41,644 nt of DNA from an uncultured Muribaculaceae bacterium (GCA_910586455.1 CAJUHX010000013.1:1-41644); one strand, 5' to 3'. Numbered from the stretch's first letter, positions 1 through 7,317 are shown. Made by a program: numbers and translations. Notes: a model not told the origin generated them from the letters alone.

Positions 1-296
1 GTATAGCGGACATCGATTGTTGAGGTATAGAGCGGCGACAGGTTGCCTTCGGTTTCGGCACGGTCGTTGAAATAGTGCATCAGCACGAAGGTTGCGGGAT
101 TCCACTTTGGCACCACCACCTTGTAGTAAGGCGAGCCGTCGGGGTTTTTCTTGGCCTGCATTTCGGCCAGCCACTGGTTATTGGCCTCTCGCCAGTCCTG
201 ATATTGGCTCCAGGTGTCCCGGTCGTCGTCGTTGTTACAGCTGAACATCGCAGCCGCGAAGGCTGCGATGCCAAGCATTATAAGGATTTTCTTCAT
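1..296 (-). CDS. FKBP-type peptidyl-prolyl cis-trans isomerase lipoprotein (partial, N-terminal part)
   Basis: Reading the minus strand from the ATG at 296, an open frame of 98 codons runs off the window edge. It begins with a lipoprotein signal: basic MKK, a hydrophobic stretch and a lipobox ending in Cys20 (AAMFSC), followed by an Asn/Asp-rich linker. The mature part (for example YYKVVVPKWN and LSPLYTSTIDVRY) resembles the entry to the FKBP fold of Bacteroidetes lipoprotein prolyl isomerases, which assist protein folding at the envelope. The catalytic core lies outside the window, so this is partly a context call: a lipoprotein FKBP next to glyS is a recurrent Bacteroidales pair. Its start is 1 bp from the glyS stop, so it is probably cotranscribed with glyS. 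Confidence 0.7.
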   Translation of the reverse strand, partial: MKKILIMLGIAAFAAAMFSCNNDDDRDTWSQYQDWREANNQWLAEMQAKKNPDGSPYYKVVVPKWNPATFVLMHYFNDRAETEGNLSPLYTSTIDVRY

Positions 297-297
297 G

Positions 298-1842
298 TTA
301 TGAAAGCTTGCGCAGCAGGCTGTTGAGGCTCACGCTGTCGTGGATAATCTTATGGAGGTCGGCTATGGCCACACGGGTCTGCTGCATAGAGTCGCGTTCG
401 CGCAGAGTCACGGTGTTGTCTTCGAGGGTCTGGTGGTCAACGGTTATGCAGTAGGGAGTGCCTATTGCGTCCTGACGGCGGTAGCGTTTGCCGATAGAGT
501 CTTTTTCTTCGTAGTGTGTGGCGAAGTCGAACTTGAGTTCGTTTACGATTTCGCGAGCCTTTTCGGGCAGTCCGTCCTTGCGTACCAGCGGCATCACGGC
601 GCATTTAACCGGAGCCAGAGGTGCGGGCAGGTGGAGTACCACGCGGGTGTCGCCGCCTTCGAGGGCCTGTTCCTCGTAGCTCGAGCAGAGTACGCTCAGG
701 AACATGCGGTCTACACCAATCGATGTTTCAATAACATACGGGGTGTAGCTTTGGTTGAGTTCGGGGTCGAAATACTGTATTTTCTTGCCTGAGAATTTCT
801 CGTGCTGGCTGAGGTCGAAGTTTGTACGCGAGTGTATGCCTTCCACTTCCTTGAATCCGAAGGGCATCTGGAATTCGATGTCAGTGGCTGCGTTGGCGTA
901 GTGAGCCAGCTTTTCGTGGTCGTGGTAGCGGTACTTTTCGTCGCCCAGGCCCAGCGCCTTGTGCCAGCGCAGGCGCCATTCTTTCCACTGTTGGAACCAC
1001 TGGAGTTCCTCGCCGGGGCGTACAAAGAACTGCATTTCCATCTGTTCGAACTCGCGCATGCGGAATATGAACTGACGGGCGACGATTTCGTTGCGGAAAG
1101 CCTTGCCTATCTGAGCGATGCCGAAAGGTATGCGCATGCGGCCTGTCTTCTGCACGTTGAGGTAGTTCACGAATATGCCCTGTGCGGTTTCAGGACGCAG
1201 ATACACGGTCATGGCGCCGTCGGCTGTGGAGCCCATCTCGGTTTTGAACATAAGGTTGAACTGGCGAACCTCGGTCCAGTTGCGTGTGCCCGAGAGGGGG
1301 CATACGATTTCTTCGTCGAGTATAATCTGGCGCAGGCCGTCGAGGTCGTTGTCGTTCATTGCAGTGGCGAAGCGCTCGTGGAGGGCGTCGCGTTTGGCTA
1401 TATGTTCAAGTACCCGTGGGTTGGTCTGGCGGTAGAGAGCTTCGTCGAATGACTCGCCAAAGCGTTTCTTCGCCTTTGCCACCTCTTTTTCGATTTTATC
1501 GTCGTACTTTGCAATCTGCTCCTCGATAAGCACATCGGCGCGATAGCGCTTCTTGGAGTCGCGGTTGTCAATCAGGGGGTCGTTGAAAGCGTCGACGTGG
1601 CCCGAAGCCTTCCATATGGTGGGGTGCATGAATATGGCGGAGTCAATGCCCACGATGTTGTCGTGCAGCAGGGTCATCGAGTCCCACCAGTAGCGTTTGA
1701 TGTTGTTTTTGAGTTCGACGCCGTTCTGGCCGTAGTCGTACACGGCCGACAGGCCGTCGTAGATTTCGGAAGATTGGAAGACAAAACCGTATTCCTTGGC
1801 GTGTGAAACGATTTTCTTAAACACGTCGTCTTGTTGAGCCAT
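298..1842 (-). CDS. glyS: Glycine--tRNA ligase (class II, homodimeric type)
   Basis: This 514-residue enzyme charges tRNA-Gly with glycine in the cytoplasm using ATP. It belongs to the single-chain class II type, not the split alpha/beta type. The N-terminus (KKIVSHAKEYGFVFQSSEIY) and the segment GLSAVYDYGQNGVELKNNIK are typical. Class II core motifs are visible: the stretch around YLRPETAQGIFVNY, motif 2 around FRNEIVARQFIFRMREFEQMEMQ, and the C-terminal YVIETSIGVDRM before the anticodon-binding domain, which starts near LAPVKCAVMPL. Length fits the family. The MAQQDD start has no longer in-frame alternative. A TAnnTTTG promoter element lies upstream at 1887-1894. The FKBP lipoprotein follows after 1 bp. 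Confidence 0.97.
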   Translation of the reverse strand: MAQQDDVFKKIVSHAKEYGFVFQSSEIYDGLSAVYDYGQNGVELKNNIKRYWWDSMTLLHDNIVGIDSAIFMHPTIWKASGHVDAFNDPLIDNRDSKKRYRADVLIEEQIAKYDDKIEKEVAKAKKRFGESFDEALYRQTNPRVLEHIAKRDALHERFATAMNDNDLDGLRQIILDEEIVCPLSGTRNWTEVRQFNLMFKTEMGSTADGAMTVYLRPETAQGIFVNYLNVQKTGRMRIPFGIAQIGKAFRNEIVARQFIFRMREFEQMEMQFFVRPGEELQWFQQWKEWRLRWHKALGLGDEKYRYHDHEKLAHYANAATDIEFQMPFGFKEVEGIHSRTNFDLSQHEKFSGKKIQYFDPELNQSYTPYVIETSIGVDRMFLSVLCSSYEEQALEGGDTRVVLHLPAPLAPVKCAVMPLVRKDGLPEKAREIVNELKFDFATHYEEKDSIGKRYRRQDAIGTPYCITVDHQTLEDNTVTLRERDSMQQTRVAIADLHKIIHDSVSLNSLLRKLS

Positions 1843-1886
1843 TGCTTTAAATATTTAGTTTTTGAATGTGATTTCAGTTCGAACCA

Positions 1887-1894
1887 CAAAATTA
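1887..1894 (-). promoter_or_regulatory. -7 promoter element for glyS
   Basis: The minus strand reads TAATTTTG here, matching the Bacteroidetes -7 consensus TAnnTTTG, about 45 bp before the glyS start. No good TTTG is seen at the -33 spacing, so the call rests on one box. Confidence 0.4.
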
Positions 1895-1923
1895 CGAAAA
1901 AATCGGCATATACAGCCGATTTT
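1895..1923 (-). terminator. Intrinsic terminator of the FNT channel gene
   Basis: A perfect 9-bp inverted repeat (AAAATCGGC at 1899-1907 and GCCGATTTT at 1915-1923) encloses a 7-nt loop. Read on the minus strand the stem ends in a run of T. It lies 21 bp after the channel stop codon and just upstream of the glyS promoter, so it separates the two units. Confidence 0.75.
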
Positions 1924-1943
1924 AACATTAATATGCAAATGAT

Positions 1944-2732
1944 TCAGCGGCGGTGAAGCCATGCAAACAGGCAACCCACAAACAGCGAGCCGCCCACGAT
2001 GTTGCCCAGTGTGGCCGGAATGAGGTTGTCGACAAACATCTGCCATATGCCTACCTCGGCTCCGTAGAATATTCCGGCCGGGATATAGAACATGTTGGCT
2101 ATGGAGTGTTCGTAGCCTATTGCCACAAATGCCATCACCGGCATAATGCATCCGGCCATTTTCTCCAGCAGGTTATGGCCCGACATGGCCAGCCATATAG
2201 CCAGGCACACGCACCAGTTGGCGCCTATGCCTTTGGCAAATACCGTAATCCATGGCATCGAAACCTTGGCCACGGCTATTGATGTAATGGCCCGGCGGTA
2301 TTGCTCCGGCTCGAAGATGCCGGTGAGCCACACCAGCAGCCACACAACCGTGAGGGCGCCCGCAAAGTTGCCCAGCCACACCAGCGCCCAGTTCTTCAGC
2401 ACAGGCCCGAAGCCGTGGTGCCCGCGCATGTACGAGGGTATGAGCATGGCGTTGTTGCCCGTGAAAAGCTCGGCGCCCAGTATCACCACCAGAATCAGCC
2501 CCAGCGGGAAAGTAAGACCGCTGAGCAGACGCTGTACCGCCGGATAGTCCGTGGATACATCGCAGAGCCCCCAGCCCGCTATTACGGAGAAAGTGCCTCC
2601 GAGAGCTATGTATGCTCCTGCCAGCATACTGAGTATGGATAGCCGGCCAAGGTGATTCTCGCTTAGCCCGCATTTGGTGGCTCCGGATTTTTCCGCCAGT
2701 TCGGTTATCTCGATTGGAGTTTTGATTTTCAT
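1944..2732 (-). CDS. Formate/nitrite transporter (FNT) family channel
   Basis: A 262-residue inner-membrane protein of the FocA/NirC family, pentameric channels for small monovalent anions such as formate, nitrite or hydrosulfide. The N-terminal cytosolic stretch (MKIKTPIEITELAEKSG) matches the family entry helix. Six hydrophobic segments follow, including GAYIALGGTFSVIAG, the AELFTGNN motif after the second broken helix, WLGNFAGAL, GIGANWCVCLAIWLA and GYEHSIANMF, all hallmark FNT segments with the glycine and histidine positions of the pore. Substrate cannot be fixed from sequence. In an anaerobic gut Bacteroidales formate is the likeliest, by inference. It is monocistronic, with its own promoter element and terminator. 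Confidence 0.92.
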   Translation of the reverse strand: MKIKTPIEITELAEKSGATKCGLSENHLGRLSILSMLAGAYIALGGTFSVIAGWGLCDVSTDYPAVQRLLSGLTFPLGLILVVILGAELFTGNNAMLIPSYMRGHHGFGPVLKNWALVWLGNFAGALTVVWLLVWLTGIFEPEQYRRAITSIAVAKVSMPWITVFAKGIGANWCVCLAIWLAMSGHNLLEKMAGCIMPVMAFVAIGYEHSIANMFYIPAGIFYGAEVGIWQMFVDNLIPATLGNIVGGSLFVGCLFAWLHRR

Positions 2733-2736
2733 GCTG

Positions 2737-2744
2737 CAAAATTA
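2737..2744 (-). promoter_or_regulatory. -7 promoter element for the FNT gene
   Basis: The minus strand reads TAATTTTG (consensus TAnnTTTG) only 4 bp before the ATG at 2732. If used, transcription would begin at or next to the start codon, giving a leaderless or nearly leaderless mRNA. The -33 box is weak. Confidence 0.4.
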
Positions 2745-2779
2745 ATGAATTTTTCGATTTCAACCTCAATCATTATTTG

Positions 2780-2787
2780 TAACTTTG
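2780..2787 (+). promoter_or_regulatory. -7 promoter element for the DUF4494-yggS operon
   Basis: TAACTTTG matches TAnnTTTG exactly and lies 51 bp before the DUF4494 start, giving a plausible leader of about 47 nt. No clear TTTG occurs at the -33 spacing. Confidence 0.5.
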
Positions 2788-2838
2788 CACTCGGTTTCAT
2801 TTAATATTACAAAATTCACATTAAACTATAGAATAATA

Positions 2839-3285
2839 ATGGCAAACTGGTTTGAATGTAAAGTACGCTACGATAAACTTCAGGAAAACGGCTCGATAAA
2901 GAAAGTATCGGAGCCTTATCTGGTGGATGCGCTGTCGTTCACCGAGGCTGAAGCCCGCATAATCGAAGAGCAGACTCCCTATATATCCGGCGACTTTTCG
3001 GTGTCGGCGGTAAAACGTACAAAAATCGCCGAAATTTTCTGGAACGAAGAAGGCGACAAGTGGTATCTGGTTAAGTGCGCCTTTATAACCATCGACGAGA
3101 AAACCGCTGTTGAAAAGCGCTCTACCAGCCTCTTCCTGGTGCAGGCAAGCAATCTGGCCGAGGCCCTCGACGTATTCAACGAAGGCATGAAGGGCACTAT
3201 GGCCGATTACGATGTCACCGCCATCAACGAAACACCCATCATGGATGTGTACAAGGTAAAACTTGCAGGCGAAAAAAGCGAATAA
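2839..3285 (+). CDS. DUF4494 domain-containing protein
   Basis: A 148-residue soluble protein of unknown function found almost only in Bacteroidetes. The ATG at 2839 (MANWFECKVRYDKLQENG) is chosen because the family starts with this MxxWFExKVRYxK motif; an upstream in-frame ATG would overlap the promoter. The conserved order is seen: the N-terminal strand, YLVDALSFTEAEARI, the FSVSAVKRTKIAEIF segment, and a second half with KWYLVKCAFITIDE and SNLAEALDVFNEGM. No signal peptide or membrane segment is present. Its stop overlaps the next start (TAATG), so it is translationally coupled to the YggS homologue, a common Bacteroidales arrangement. Nothing in the sequence shows a catalytic function. 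Confidence 0.9.
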   Translation: MANWFECKVRYDKLQENGSIKKVSEPYLVDALSFTEAEARIIEEQTPYISGDFSVSAVKRTKIAEIFWNEEGDKWYLVKCAFITIDEKTAVEKRSTSLFLVQASNLAEALDVFNEGMKGTMADYDVTAINETPIMDVYKVKLAGEKSE

Positions 3286-3953
3286 TGACCATGATAGCCC
3301 GAAATCTCAGCGCTGTGCTGAATACCCTGCCCGAGGGTGTGCAGCTGGTGGCTGTGTCGAAATTTCATCCGATAGAGGCGCTGCAGCAGGCATACGATGC
3401 CGGCCAGCGCCTTTTCGGTGAGAGTCGTGTGCAGGAACTGACCGAAAAACGCCGGCATCTTCCGGCCGACATTTGCTGGCACTTCATCGGCCATCTGCAG
3501 ACAAACAAGGTGCGTCAGCTGATAGGCAAAGTCGACATGATTGAGTCGGTCGACTCCGACCGTCTGCTGCGTCTGATCGACAAAGAATCGGCTGCAGCCG
3601 GAGTCGTGACCGCTGTGCTTTTGCAAGTGCATGTGGCCGCAGAGGAAACCAAGTTCGGGTTCCTGCCCGGCGAACTGTCGGAGTGGTTTCGCTCCGGCGG
3701 TTATACAACACTGAAAGCCACGCATATATGCGGCCTGATGGCCATGGCCTCGAACACCGGCGACGATGAGCGTGTGCGTGCCGATTTTCATGCCGTTGCC
3801 GAACTTATGGCGCGTATCAAGGCCGAAAATCCCGACCTGCGCGGCTTCGATATTCTCAGCATGGGTATGAGCCACGACTATCCGATAGCCATAGCCGAGG
3901 GCGCCACACATGTGCGTGTAGGCAGCGCCATTTTCGGCGAAAGAAAATATTGA
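3285..3953 (+). CDS. YggS/PROSC family pyridoxal phosphate homeostasis protein
   Basis: A 222-residue cytosolic protein of the YggS family, single-domain TIM-barrel proteins that bind pyridoxal 5-phosphate and help balance PLP and amino/keto-acid pools. The PLP lysine is K26 in LVAVSKFHP. Other family motifs are FGESRVQEL, WHFIGHLQTNK, the SVDS segment, GLMAMA near residue 150, and LSMGMSHDYPIAIAEGATHVRVGSAIFG at the end, which forms the phosphate-binding site. Its start overlaps the DUF4494 stop. A second possible start, two codons downstream (MIARN), cannot be excluded. The fold and PLP binding are certain at family level; the exact cellular role is only partly understood in any organism. 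Confidence 0.93.
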   Translation: MTMIARNLSAVLNTLPEGVQLVAVSKFHPIEALQQAYDAGQRLFGESRVQELTEKRRHLPADICWHFIGHLQTNKVRQLIGKVDMIESVDSDRLLRLIDKESAAAGVVTAVLLQVHVAAEETKFGFLPGELSEWFRSGGYTTLKATHICGLMAMASNTGDDERVRADFHAVAELMARIKAENPDLRGFDILSMGMSHDYPIAIAEGATHVRVGSAIFGERKY

Positions 3954-3961
3954 ATCCATAA

Positions 3962-3993
3962 TTTGGCAGTTTGCCAAAAAAATATTAACTTTA
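3962..3993 (+). promoter_or_regulatory. Promoter of the sugar permease gene, with an overlapping dyad
   Basis: TTTG at 3962-3965, a 20-bp spacer and TAACTTTA at 3986-3993 form a near-consensus Bacteroidetes promoter. A perfect inverted repeat, TTTGGCA-GTT-TGCCAAA (3962-3978), covers the -33 box. It is followed by A, not T, on the plus strand, so it does not look like a terminator of yggS. Confidence 0.65.
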
Positions 3994-4014
3994 CGAGTCA
4001 AAAACAAGCATACC

Positions 4015-4029
4015 GAAACAAAACGTTTC
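4015..4029 (+). promoter_or_regulatory. Possible operator in the permease leader
   Basis: GAAAC-N5-GTTTC is a short perfect dyad just downstream of the predicted transcription start and 45 bp before the permease ATG. It may bind a repressor or form a weak hairpin. No regulator gene adjoins it, and a 5-bp dyad could be chance. Confidence 0.25.
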
Positions 4030-4073
4030 ATGCTAAATTACAAACCTAAATATATTACCTTCATTTAAGAACC

Positions 4074-5393
4074 ATGAGTCATTCAAAGACCAATGCTCGT
4101 CAGGGCAGCTTCGCTCTGCCTATCGCAATCATGTTCGCCCTGTTCTTTATGATAGCCTTCGTAACAGGCTACCAGAACCCTTTGGGCGATGTAATCAAAC
4201 AAATGTCGGCCGGCAACGCCGTAATGTCGCAGTTAGGTACTTTCTGTAACTTTATCGCCTACGCTATAATGGGTTATCCGGCAGGCAAGGTTCTGCAGAA
4301 CAAAGGCTACCGTTTTACCGCTCTCGCTGCAGTGTCGGTAGGTTTTATCGGTGTGGCAATCACTTATGTATCCGGAATGATAGCTGACACTAATGTGGCA
4401 CTGGGCGTGTATATGCTCGGCGCACTCGTAGCCGGTTTCTCCATGTGTATGCTCAACACCGTTGTGAATCCCATGCTCAACTCGCTTGGCAAGGACGAAA
4501 AGCAGGGCAACCAGCTGCTGATGTTCGGCGGCTCGTGCAACTCGGTAGGCGCTACCCTGGCACCGGTAATCGTAGGCGGTCTGATTGGAGGCTCGGCCAG
4601 CTCCATCGCTTCGGCTAACCCCGTGTTCTACATGGCAATGGCAATCTTTGCGGTTGCATTCATTGTACTATTCTTCTCCAAACTTCCCGAAGACCCTGAC
4701 CTGGGCAAACCAAAAACCGCCATCAAGGCTATGGATGCCTTCAAGTTCCGCAACTTCACCTTTGGTGTAGTGGCAATCTTCTGTTACATGGGTGTTGAAA
4801 TCGGTGTGTCGAACTGGACTTATCAGGACCTTTCCACCTCAATAGGCTCGATTGGTGCCGGCGCAGTGTGCGGCATGTTCTGGCTGTTTATGCTCGTAGG
4901 CCGTCTGCTTGGCGGTGTTGTAGGCGGCAAGGTTTCATCGAAAGCCATGCTCATATTCGTGAGCACGCTGGCTATAGTGCTTCTGGCACTCGGCATTCTG
5001 CTGCCCGAATCAAAAATGGGCTTCTTCGGCTTCGACTCCAACAACCTCAGCTTCACCTCGGTTGAAATTCCTGTAAACTCTATTTTCTTTGTGCTGATAG
5101 GTCTGTGTACTTCGGTAATGTGGGGTGCCATCTTCAACCTCTCGGTACAGGGTCTGGGCAAATATACCTCGGTTGCATCCGGTATCTTCATGGTAATGGT
5201 TTGTGGCGGCGGTATCTGGACAATCGTACAGGGCGCTCTGGCCGACAGTGTAGGTATCATAAACAGCTTCTGGCTGGTAGTATGCTTCGCCGCTTACCTG
5301 CTGCTCTATGCAGTTGTGCTCAGCAAGCCCGTAAGCTCGCTGCCTGAAGAGAAAGAAGCGCTTTACGAAAACGGCAAGAAGGCCGAAATCTAA
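4074..5393 (+). CDS. Sugar MFS permease of the FHS (FucP / glucose-galactose) family
   Basis: A 439-residue inner-membrane major facilitator permease with about 12 hydrophobic helices. The sequence is closest in type to the fucose:H+ symporter / glucose-galactose porter branch common in Bacteroidetes: an early GYQNPLGDVIKQ helix, the GYPAGKVLQNKGYRFTAL loop (the FHS form of MFS motif A), MLNTVVNPMLNSLG, and FGGSCNSVGATLAPVIVGGL before the central loop. The second half has FCYMGVEIGVSNW and GMFWLFMLVGRLLGG. It probably imports a monosaccharide with protons; which sugar is not readable from sequence, and no catabolic genes adjoin. The gene is monocistronic, with its own promoter, a dyad over the -33 box and a strong terminator. 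Confidence 0.88.
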   Translation: MSHSKTNARQGSFALPIAIMFALFFMIAFVTGYQNPLGDVIKQMSAGNAVMSQLGTFCNFIAYAIMGYPAGKVLQNKGYRFTALAAVSVGFIGVAITYVSGMIADTNVALGVYMLGALVAGFSMCMLNTVVNPMLNSLGKDEKQGNQLLMFGGSCNSVGATLAPVIVGGLIGGSASSIASANPVFYMAMAIFAVAFIVLFFSKLPEDPDLGKPKTAIKAMDAFKFRNFTFGVVAIFCYMGVEIGVSNWTYQDLSTSIGSIGAGAVCGMFWLFMLVGRLLGGVVGGKVSSKAMLIFVSTLAIVLLALGILLPESKMGFFGFDSNNLSFTSVEIPVNSIFFVLIGLCTSVMWGAIFNLSVQGLGKYTSVASGIFMVMVCGGGIWTIVQGALADSVGIINSFWLVVCFAAYLLLYAVVLSKPVSSLPEEKEALYENGKKAEI

Positions 5394-5419
5394 GACGCAG
5401 TTTCATCTGCCGATATGCC

Positions 5420-5459
5420 AAAGGGGCGTCACACTGCGTGGCGCCCCTTTAAACCTTTT
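5420..5459 (+). terminator. Intrinsic terminator of the sugar permease gene
   Basis: A 13-bp stem with one G-U pair (5420-5432 with 5438-5450, core AAAGGGGCG/CGCCCCTTT) closes a 5-nt loop and is followed by AAACCTTTTT. It separates the permease from the repeat-protein gene 50 bp downstream. Confidence 0.75.
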
Positions 5460-5500
5460 TGCGAAGGTGTTGTCTAAAAAGTAAAGTAAAAAAGAAAACA

Positions 5501-6415
5501 ATGAGAAGAATATTACGAACTGTAGGCATGTTGCTCCTTTGCGGAGCCCTCTGCGTTCCCGTGGTTGAAGCACGCGGTCGCAACGACAACCGCGACAACG
5601 GTAGCAATAACTCACGTCCGTCGACAGGCCAGCAAAGCCGCCCATCCGGTCGTCCGAATAATTCCGGCCAGCGTCCGGGAGGCAGCGGCAATCAGGGACA
5701 TCATCGTCCGCCGACAGGTCAGCCGGGCCGTCCGGGAGGCAACGGCAATCAGGGGCATCATCGTCCGCCGACAGGCCATCCGGGCCACCAAGGAGGCAGC
5801 GGTAATCAGGGACATCATCGTCCGCCGACAGGCCATCCGGGCCATCATGGAGGCAGCGGCAATCACGGGCATCATCGTCCGGCTCACGGGCATGAGCACT
5901 ATTATCGTCCCACTCCGCCGTCGCGTCCGTATCTGCCGCCATCGCGTCCTTATTACCGTCCGGCGCCTCCCCGCGCCTGGCGTCCGGCCGCTAACTGGCG
6001 TCCCTTCCATACAGTGCTTGGAGTGAGTTTCGGTTCGGCCATAAATGTGTCGTTGAATCTGCTTCTGAACTCGGGTTATACAGTTCAGAGCTACGGTTCC
6101 AACGCCATATATCTGAGCAATGTGCCCATGATGAATTACTATTGGCCCGATGCCACAATGTATTACAACAACGGAGCGCTTGCCGGTTCGGAATTCGTAT
6201 ACTACACCCCATATGCCAATACCTCGCGCTACGACATGGTGTTCAACGCACTTTGCGGCAGTTACGGCACCCCGGTATCGGTGATTAACAACGGCGGACT
6301 GGTAACAGCGTCGTGGTGGGGCCCCGGGAATCAGTACATCAGCCTGAGCTATGGCGGCCAGTATGCCGGCAATGGTTCGCTGGGCTACTATACTACGCTT
6401 ACATTCGGTATCTGA
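5501..6415 (+). CDS. Secreted Gly/Pro/His-rich repeat protein, function unknown
   Basis: A 304-residue exported protein. The start at 5501 gives a clean Sec signal peptide (MRRILRTVGMLLLCGALC, cleavage near VEARG); an upstream in-frame start would add a non-signal leader. After the signal comes an Arg/Asn/Ser-rich stretch, then about three and a half copies of a 19-residue Gly/His/Pro repeat (unit like GGSGNQGHHRPPTGHPGH, about residues 60-130), then a Pro/Tyr/Arg linker. The C-terminal half (about 165-304) is a Tyr/Asn/Gly-rich domain with SFGSAINVSLNLLLNSGYTV and a final TLTFGI, suggesting beta structure. I do not recognise the family. The His-rich repeats could bind metal, as inference only. 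A terminator precedes it and a weak one follows. Confidence 0.8.
   Translation: MRRILRTVGMLLLCGALCVPVVEARGRNDNRDNGSNNSRPSTGQQSRPSGRPNNSGQRPGGSGNQGHHRPPTGQPGRPGGNGNQGHHRPPTGHPGHQGGSGNQGHHRPPTGHPGHHGGSGNHGHHRPAHGHEHYYRPTPPSRPYLPPSRPYYRPAPPRAWRPAANWRPFHTVLGVSFGSAINVSLNLLLNSGYTVQSYGSNAIYLSNVPMMNYYWPDATMYYNNGALAGSEFVYYTPYANTSRYDMVFNALCGSYGTPVSVINNGGLVTASWWGPGNQYISLSYGGQYAGNGSLGYYTTLTFGI
5678..5880 (+). repeat. 57-bp in-frame tandem repeat, about 3.5 copies
   Basis: Copies begin at 5678, 5735, 5792 and 5849, each with GGAGGC followed by (A/G)CGG(C/T)AATCA and CATCATCGTCCG. The period is exactly 57 bp, so each copy adds 19 residues without changing frame. Copies differ at a few positions. The last is cut short near 5880. 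Confidence 0.9.
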
Positions 6416-6427
6416 TTCTGTTATATA

Positions 6428-6467
6428 ACAACACGGCCCTTGGCTTAATAGTCACGGGTCGTGTTGT
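6428..6467. terminator. Possible bidirectional terminator between convergent genes
   Basis: A 12-bp stem with one wobble (ACAACACGGCCC at 6428-6439 with GGGTCGTGTTGT at 6456-6467) sits between the repeat-protein gene and the converging HEPN gene. T-runs are short on both sides, so efficiency is uncertain. Confidence 0.5.
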
Positions 6468-6484
6468 GTTTAGTGAGATACGTG

Positions 6485-6883
6485 CTAAATATTAATCAGT
6501 GCGATTATTTTTGATACGAAAGATTCAACATCGGGCAGCAAAGGTACAATGTCATTCTCTGTCCAGTCGAATATGTCATCATAGTCACCGGTCTGTCGCA
6601 TATTGAATAAGTCAAGGAGCAGGCGTGCATCTGATTTGGATATAATGTTGTTTTTTACAAAATGCAGGTTCATCATCCTGTTTACTCCTGCGTGTGTTGT
6701 TGCAGATATTCCATTGGAAATCAATAATGCCGAACATGCGTAGTAAGCTGAGTAATACAACCTGTTGGCTACCAGATTCCAATGCTGTAAACCACAATTG
6801 TCGCTTGCCTCGCGAAGCGCGGCTTTGGCACGTTCTATTCTATACGACACAATTGCATCGCGCTCTTGATTGCCTAAATTCAT
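6485..6883 (-). CDS. HEPN-domain toxin (RNase-type), partner of the MNT gene
   Basis: A 132-residue small helical HEPN protein. The catalytic signature R-x4-H is visible as R69-MMNL-H74, the motif by which HEPN toxins cleave RNA. The helix NRLYYSAYYACSALL (residues 40-54) and the late RQTGDYDD segment are typical of the HEPN family seen next to minimal nucleotidyltransferases. It is the second gene of a pair, its start overlapping the MNT stop by 4 bp (ATGA). In characterised HepT-MntA systems the MNT partner silences the HEPN toxin by adding AMP to a tyrosine; whether that holds here is inference. The pair looks AT-richer than its neighbours, which fits acquisition. The gene is intact. Confidence 0.85.
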   Translation of the reverse strand: MNLGNQERDAIVSYRIERAKAALREASDNCGLQHWNLVANRLYYSAYYACSALLISNGISATTHAGVNRMMNLHFVKNNIISKSDARLLLDLFNMRQTGDYDDIFDWTENDIVPLLPDVESFVSKIIALINI

Positions 6884-7212
6884 AGTTTAATACCCTCTCT
6901 GATAATGTTTTGGTAAAGTGGTAAAAACCAGCGTTTTTTCCAGCCGGAATAGCTGTGGACTATTGTGTTGATTTCCTGATTCAGTTCCCAACCCATTTCT
7001 TCGAACGGATAACCGTAATCTCGAGTCTGGCGGAAGCTGAGTTTCTCGGGCCCGGGTACAAGGATGTGCAAATCCCAATCGGAATTCTCATGCGCGTCGC
7101 CGCGAGCACGCGAACCGAATAAGGTTATCTGCGAGCCCTTTGGTAGCACATCAATGGCTTTTTGCCTGATTGCGTTGATTATCTGATTGTATTTTGAATC
7201 CTCCATATTCAT
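6880..7212 (-). CDS. Minimal nucleotidyltransferase (MNT) antitoxin
   Basis: A 110-residue nucleotidyltransferase-fold protein. It carries the GS-x10-D-x-D signature of MntA-like antitoxins: G33-S34 in LFGSRARGDA and D45-W-D47 in NSDWDLHI. The size fits the minimal family, which lacks the extra domains of larger polymerases. It is the first gene of the pair, overlapping the HEPN toxin start by 4 bp, so antitoxin is made first. In characterised systems this protein uses ATP to AMPylate and neutralise its HEPN partner. A good promoter lies upstream, and the dyad AATTCA-N6-TGAATT (7219-7236) sits between promoter and start codon, a natural place for autoregulation. Confidence 0.88.
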   Translation of the reverse strand: MNMEDSKYNQIINAIRQKAIDVLPKGSQITLFGSRARGDAHENSDWDLHILVPGPEKLSFRQTRDYGYPFEEMGWELNQEINTIVHSYSGWKKRWFLPLYQNIIREGIKL

Positions 7213-7218
7213 ATAACA

Positions 7219-7236
7219 AATTCAACTAACTGAATT
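7219..7236 (-). promoter_or_regulatory. Possible operator dyad in the HEPN/MNT leader
   Basis: AATTCA-N6-TGAATT is a perfect 6+6 inverted repeat at about the predicted start of the mnt transcript and 7 bp before its ATG. It could be an autoregulatory operator. Which protein would bind is unknown, because neither protein of the pair has a recognisable DNA-binding domain. Confidence 0.4.
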
Positions 7237-7242
7237 ATTGCG

Positions 7243-7273
7243 CAAATATAATTACAAAAATCGGGATTGCAAA
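7243..7273 (-). promoter_or_regulatory. Promoter of the MNT-HEPN operon
   Basis: On the minus strand TTTG (7273-7270), a 19-bp spacer and TATATTTG (7250-7243) match the Bacteroidetes consensus fully. The predicted start is near 7238, giving a leader of about 26 nt. Confidence 0.7.
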
Positions 7274-7317
7274 ATCTTCTGTAAATATCGCAAGTTCATG
7301 CGGCTTAAAATATAGTG

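Noticed and set aside
3962..3982. Terminator of yggS formed by the TTTGGCA/TGCCAAA repeat
   Set aside because: The stem is followed by A on the coding strand, not T, and it coincides with the -33 box of the next gene.
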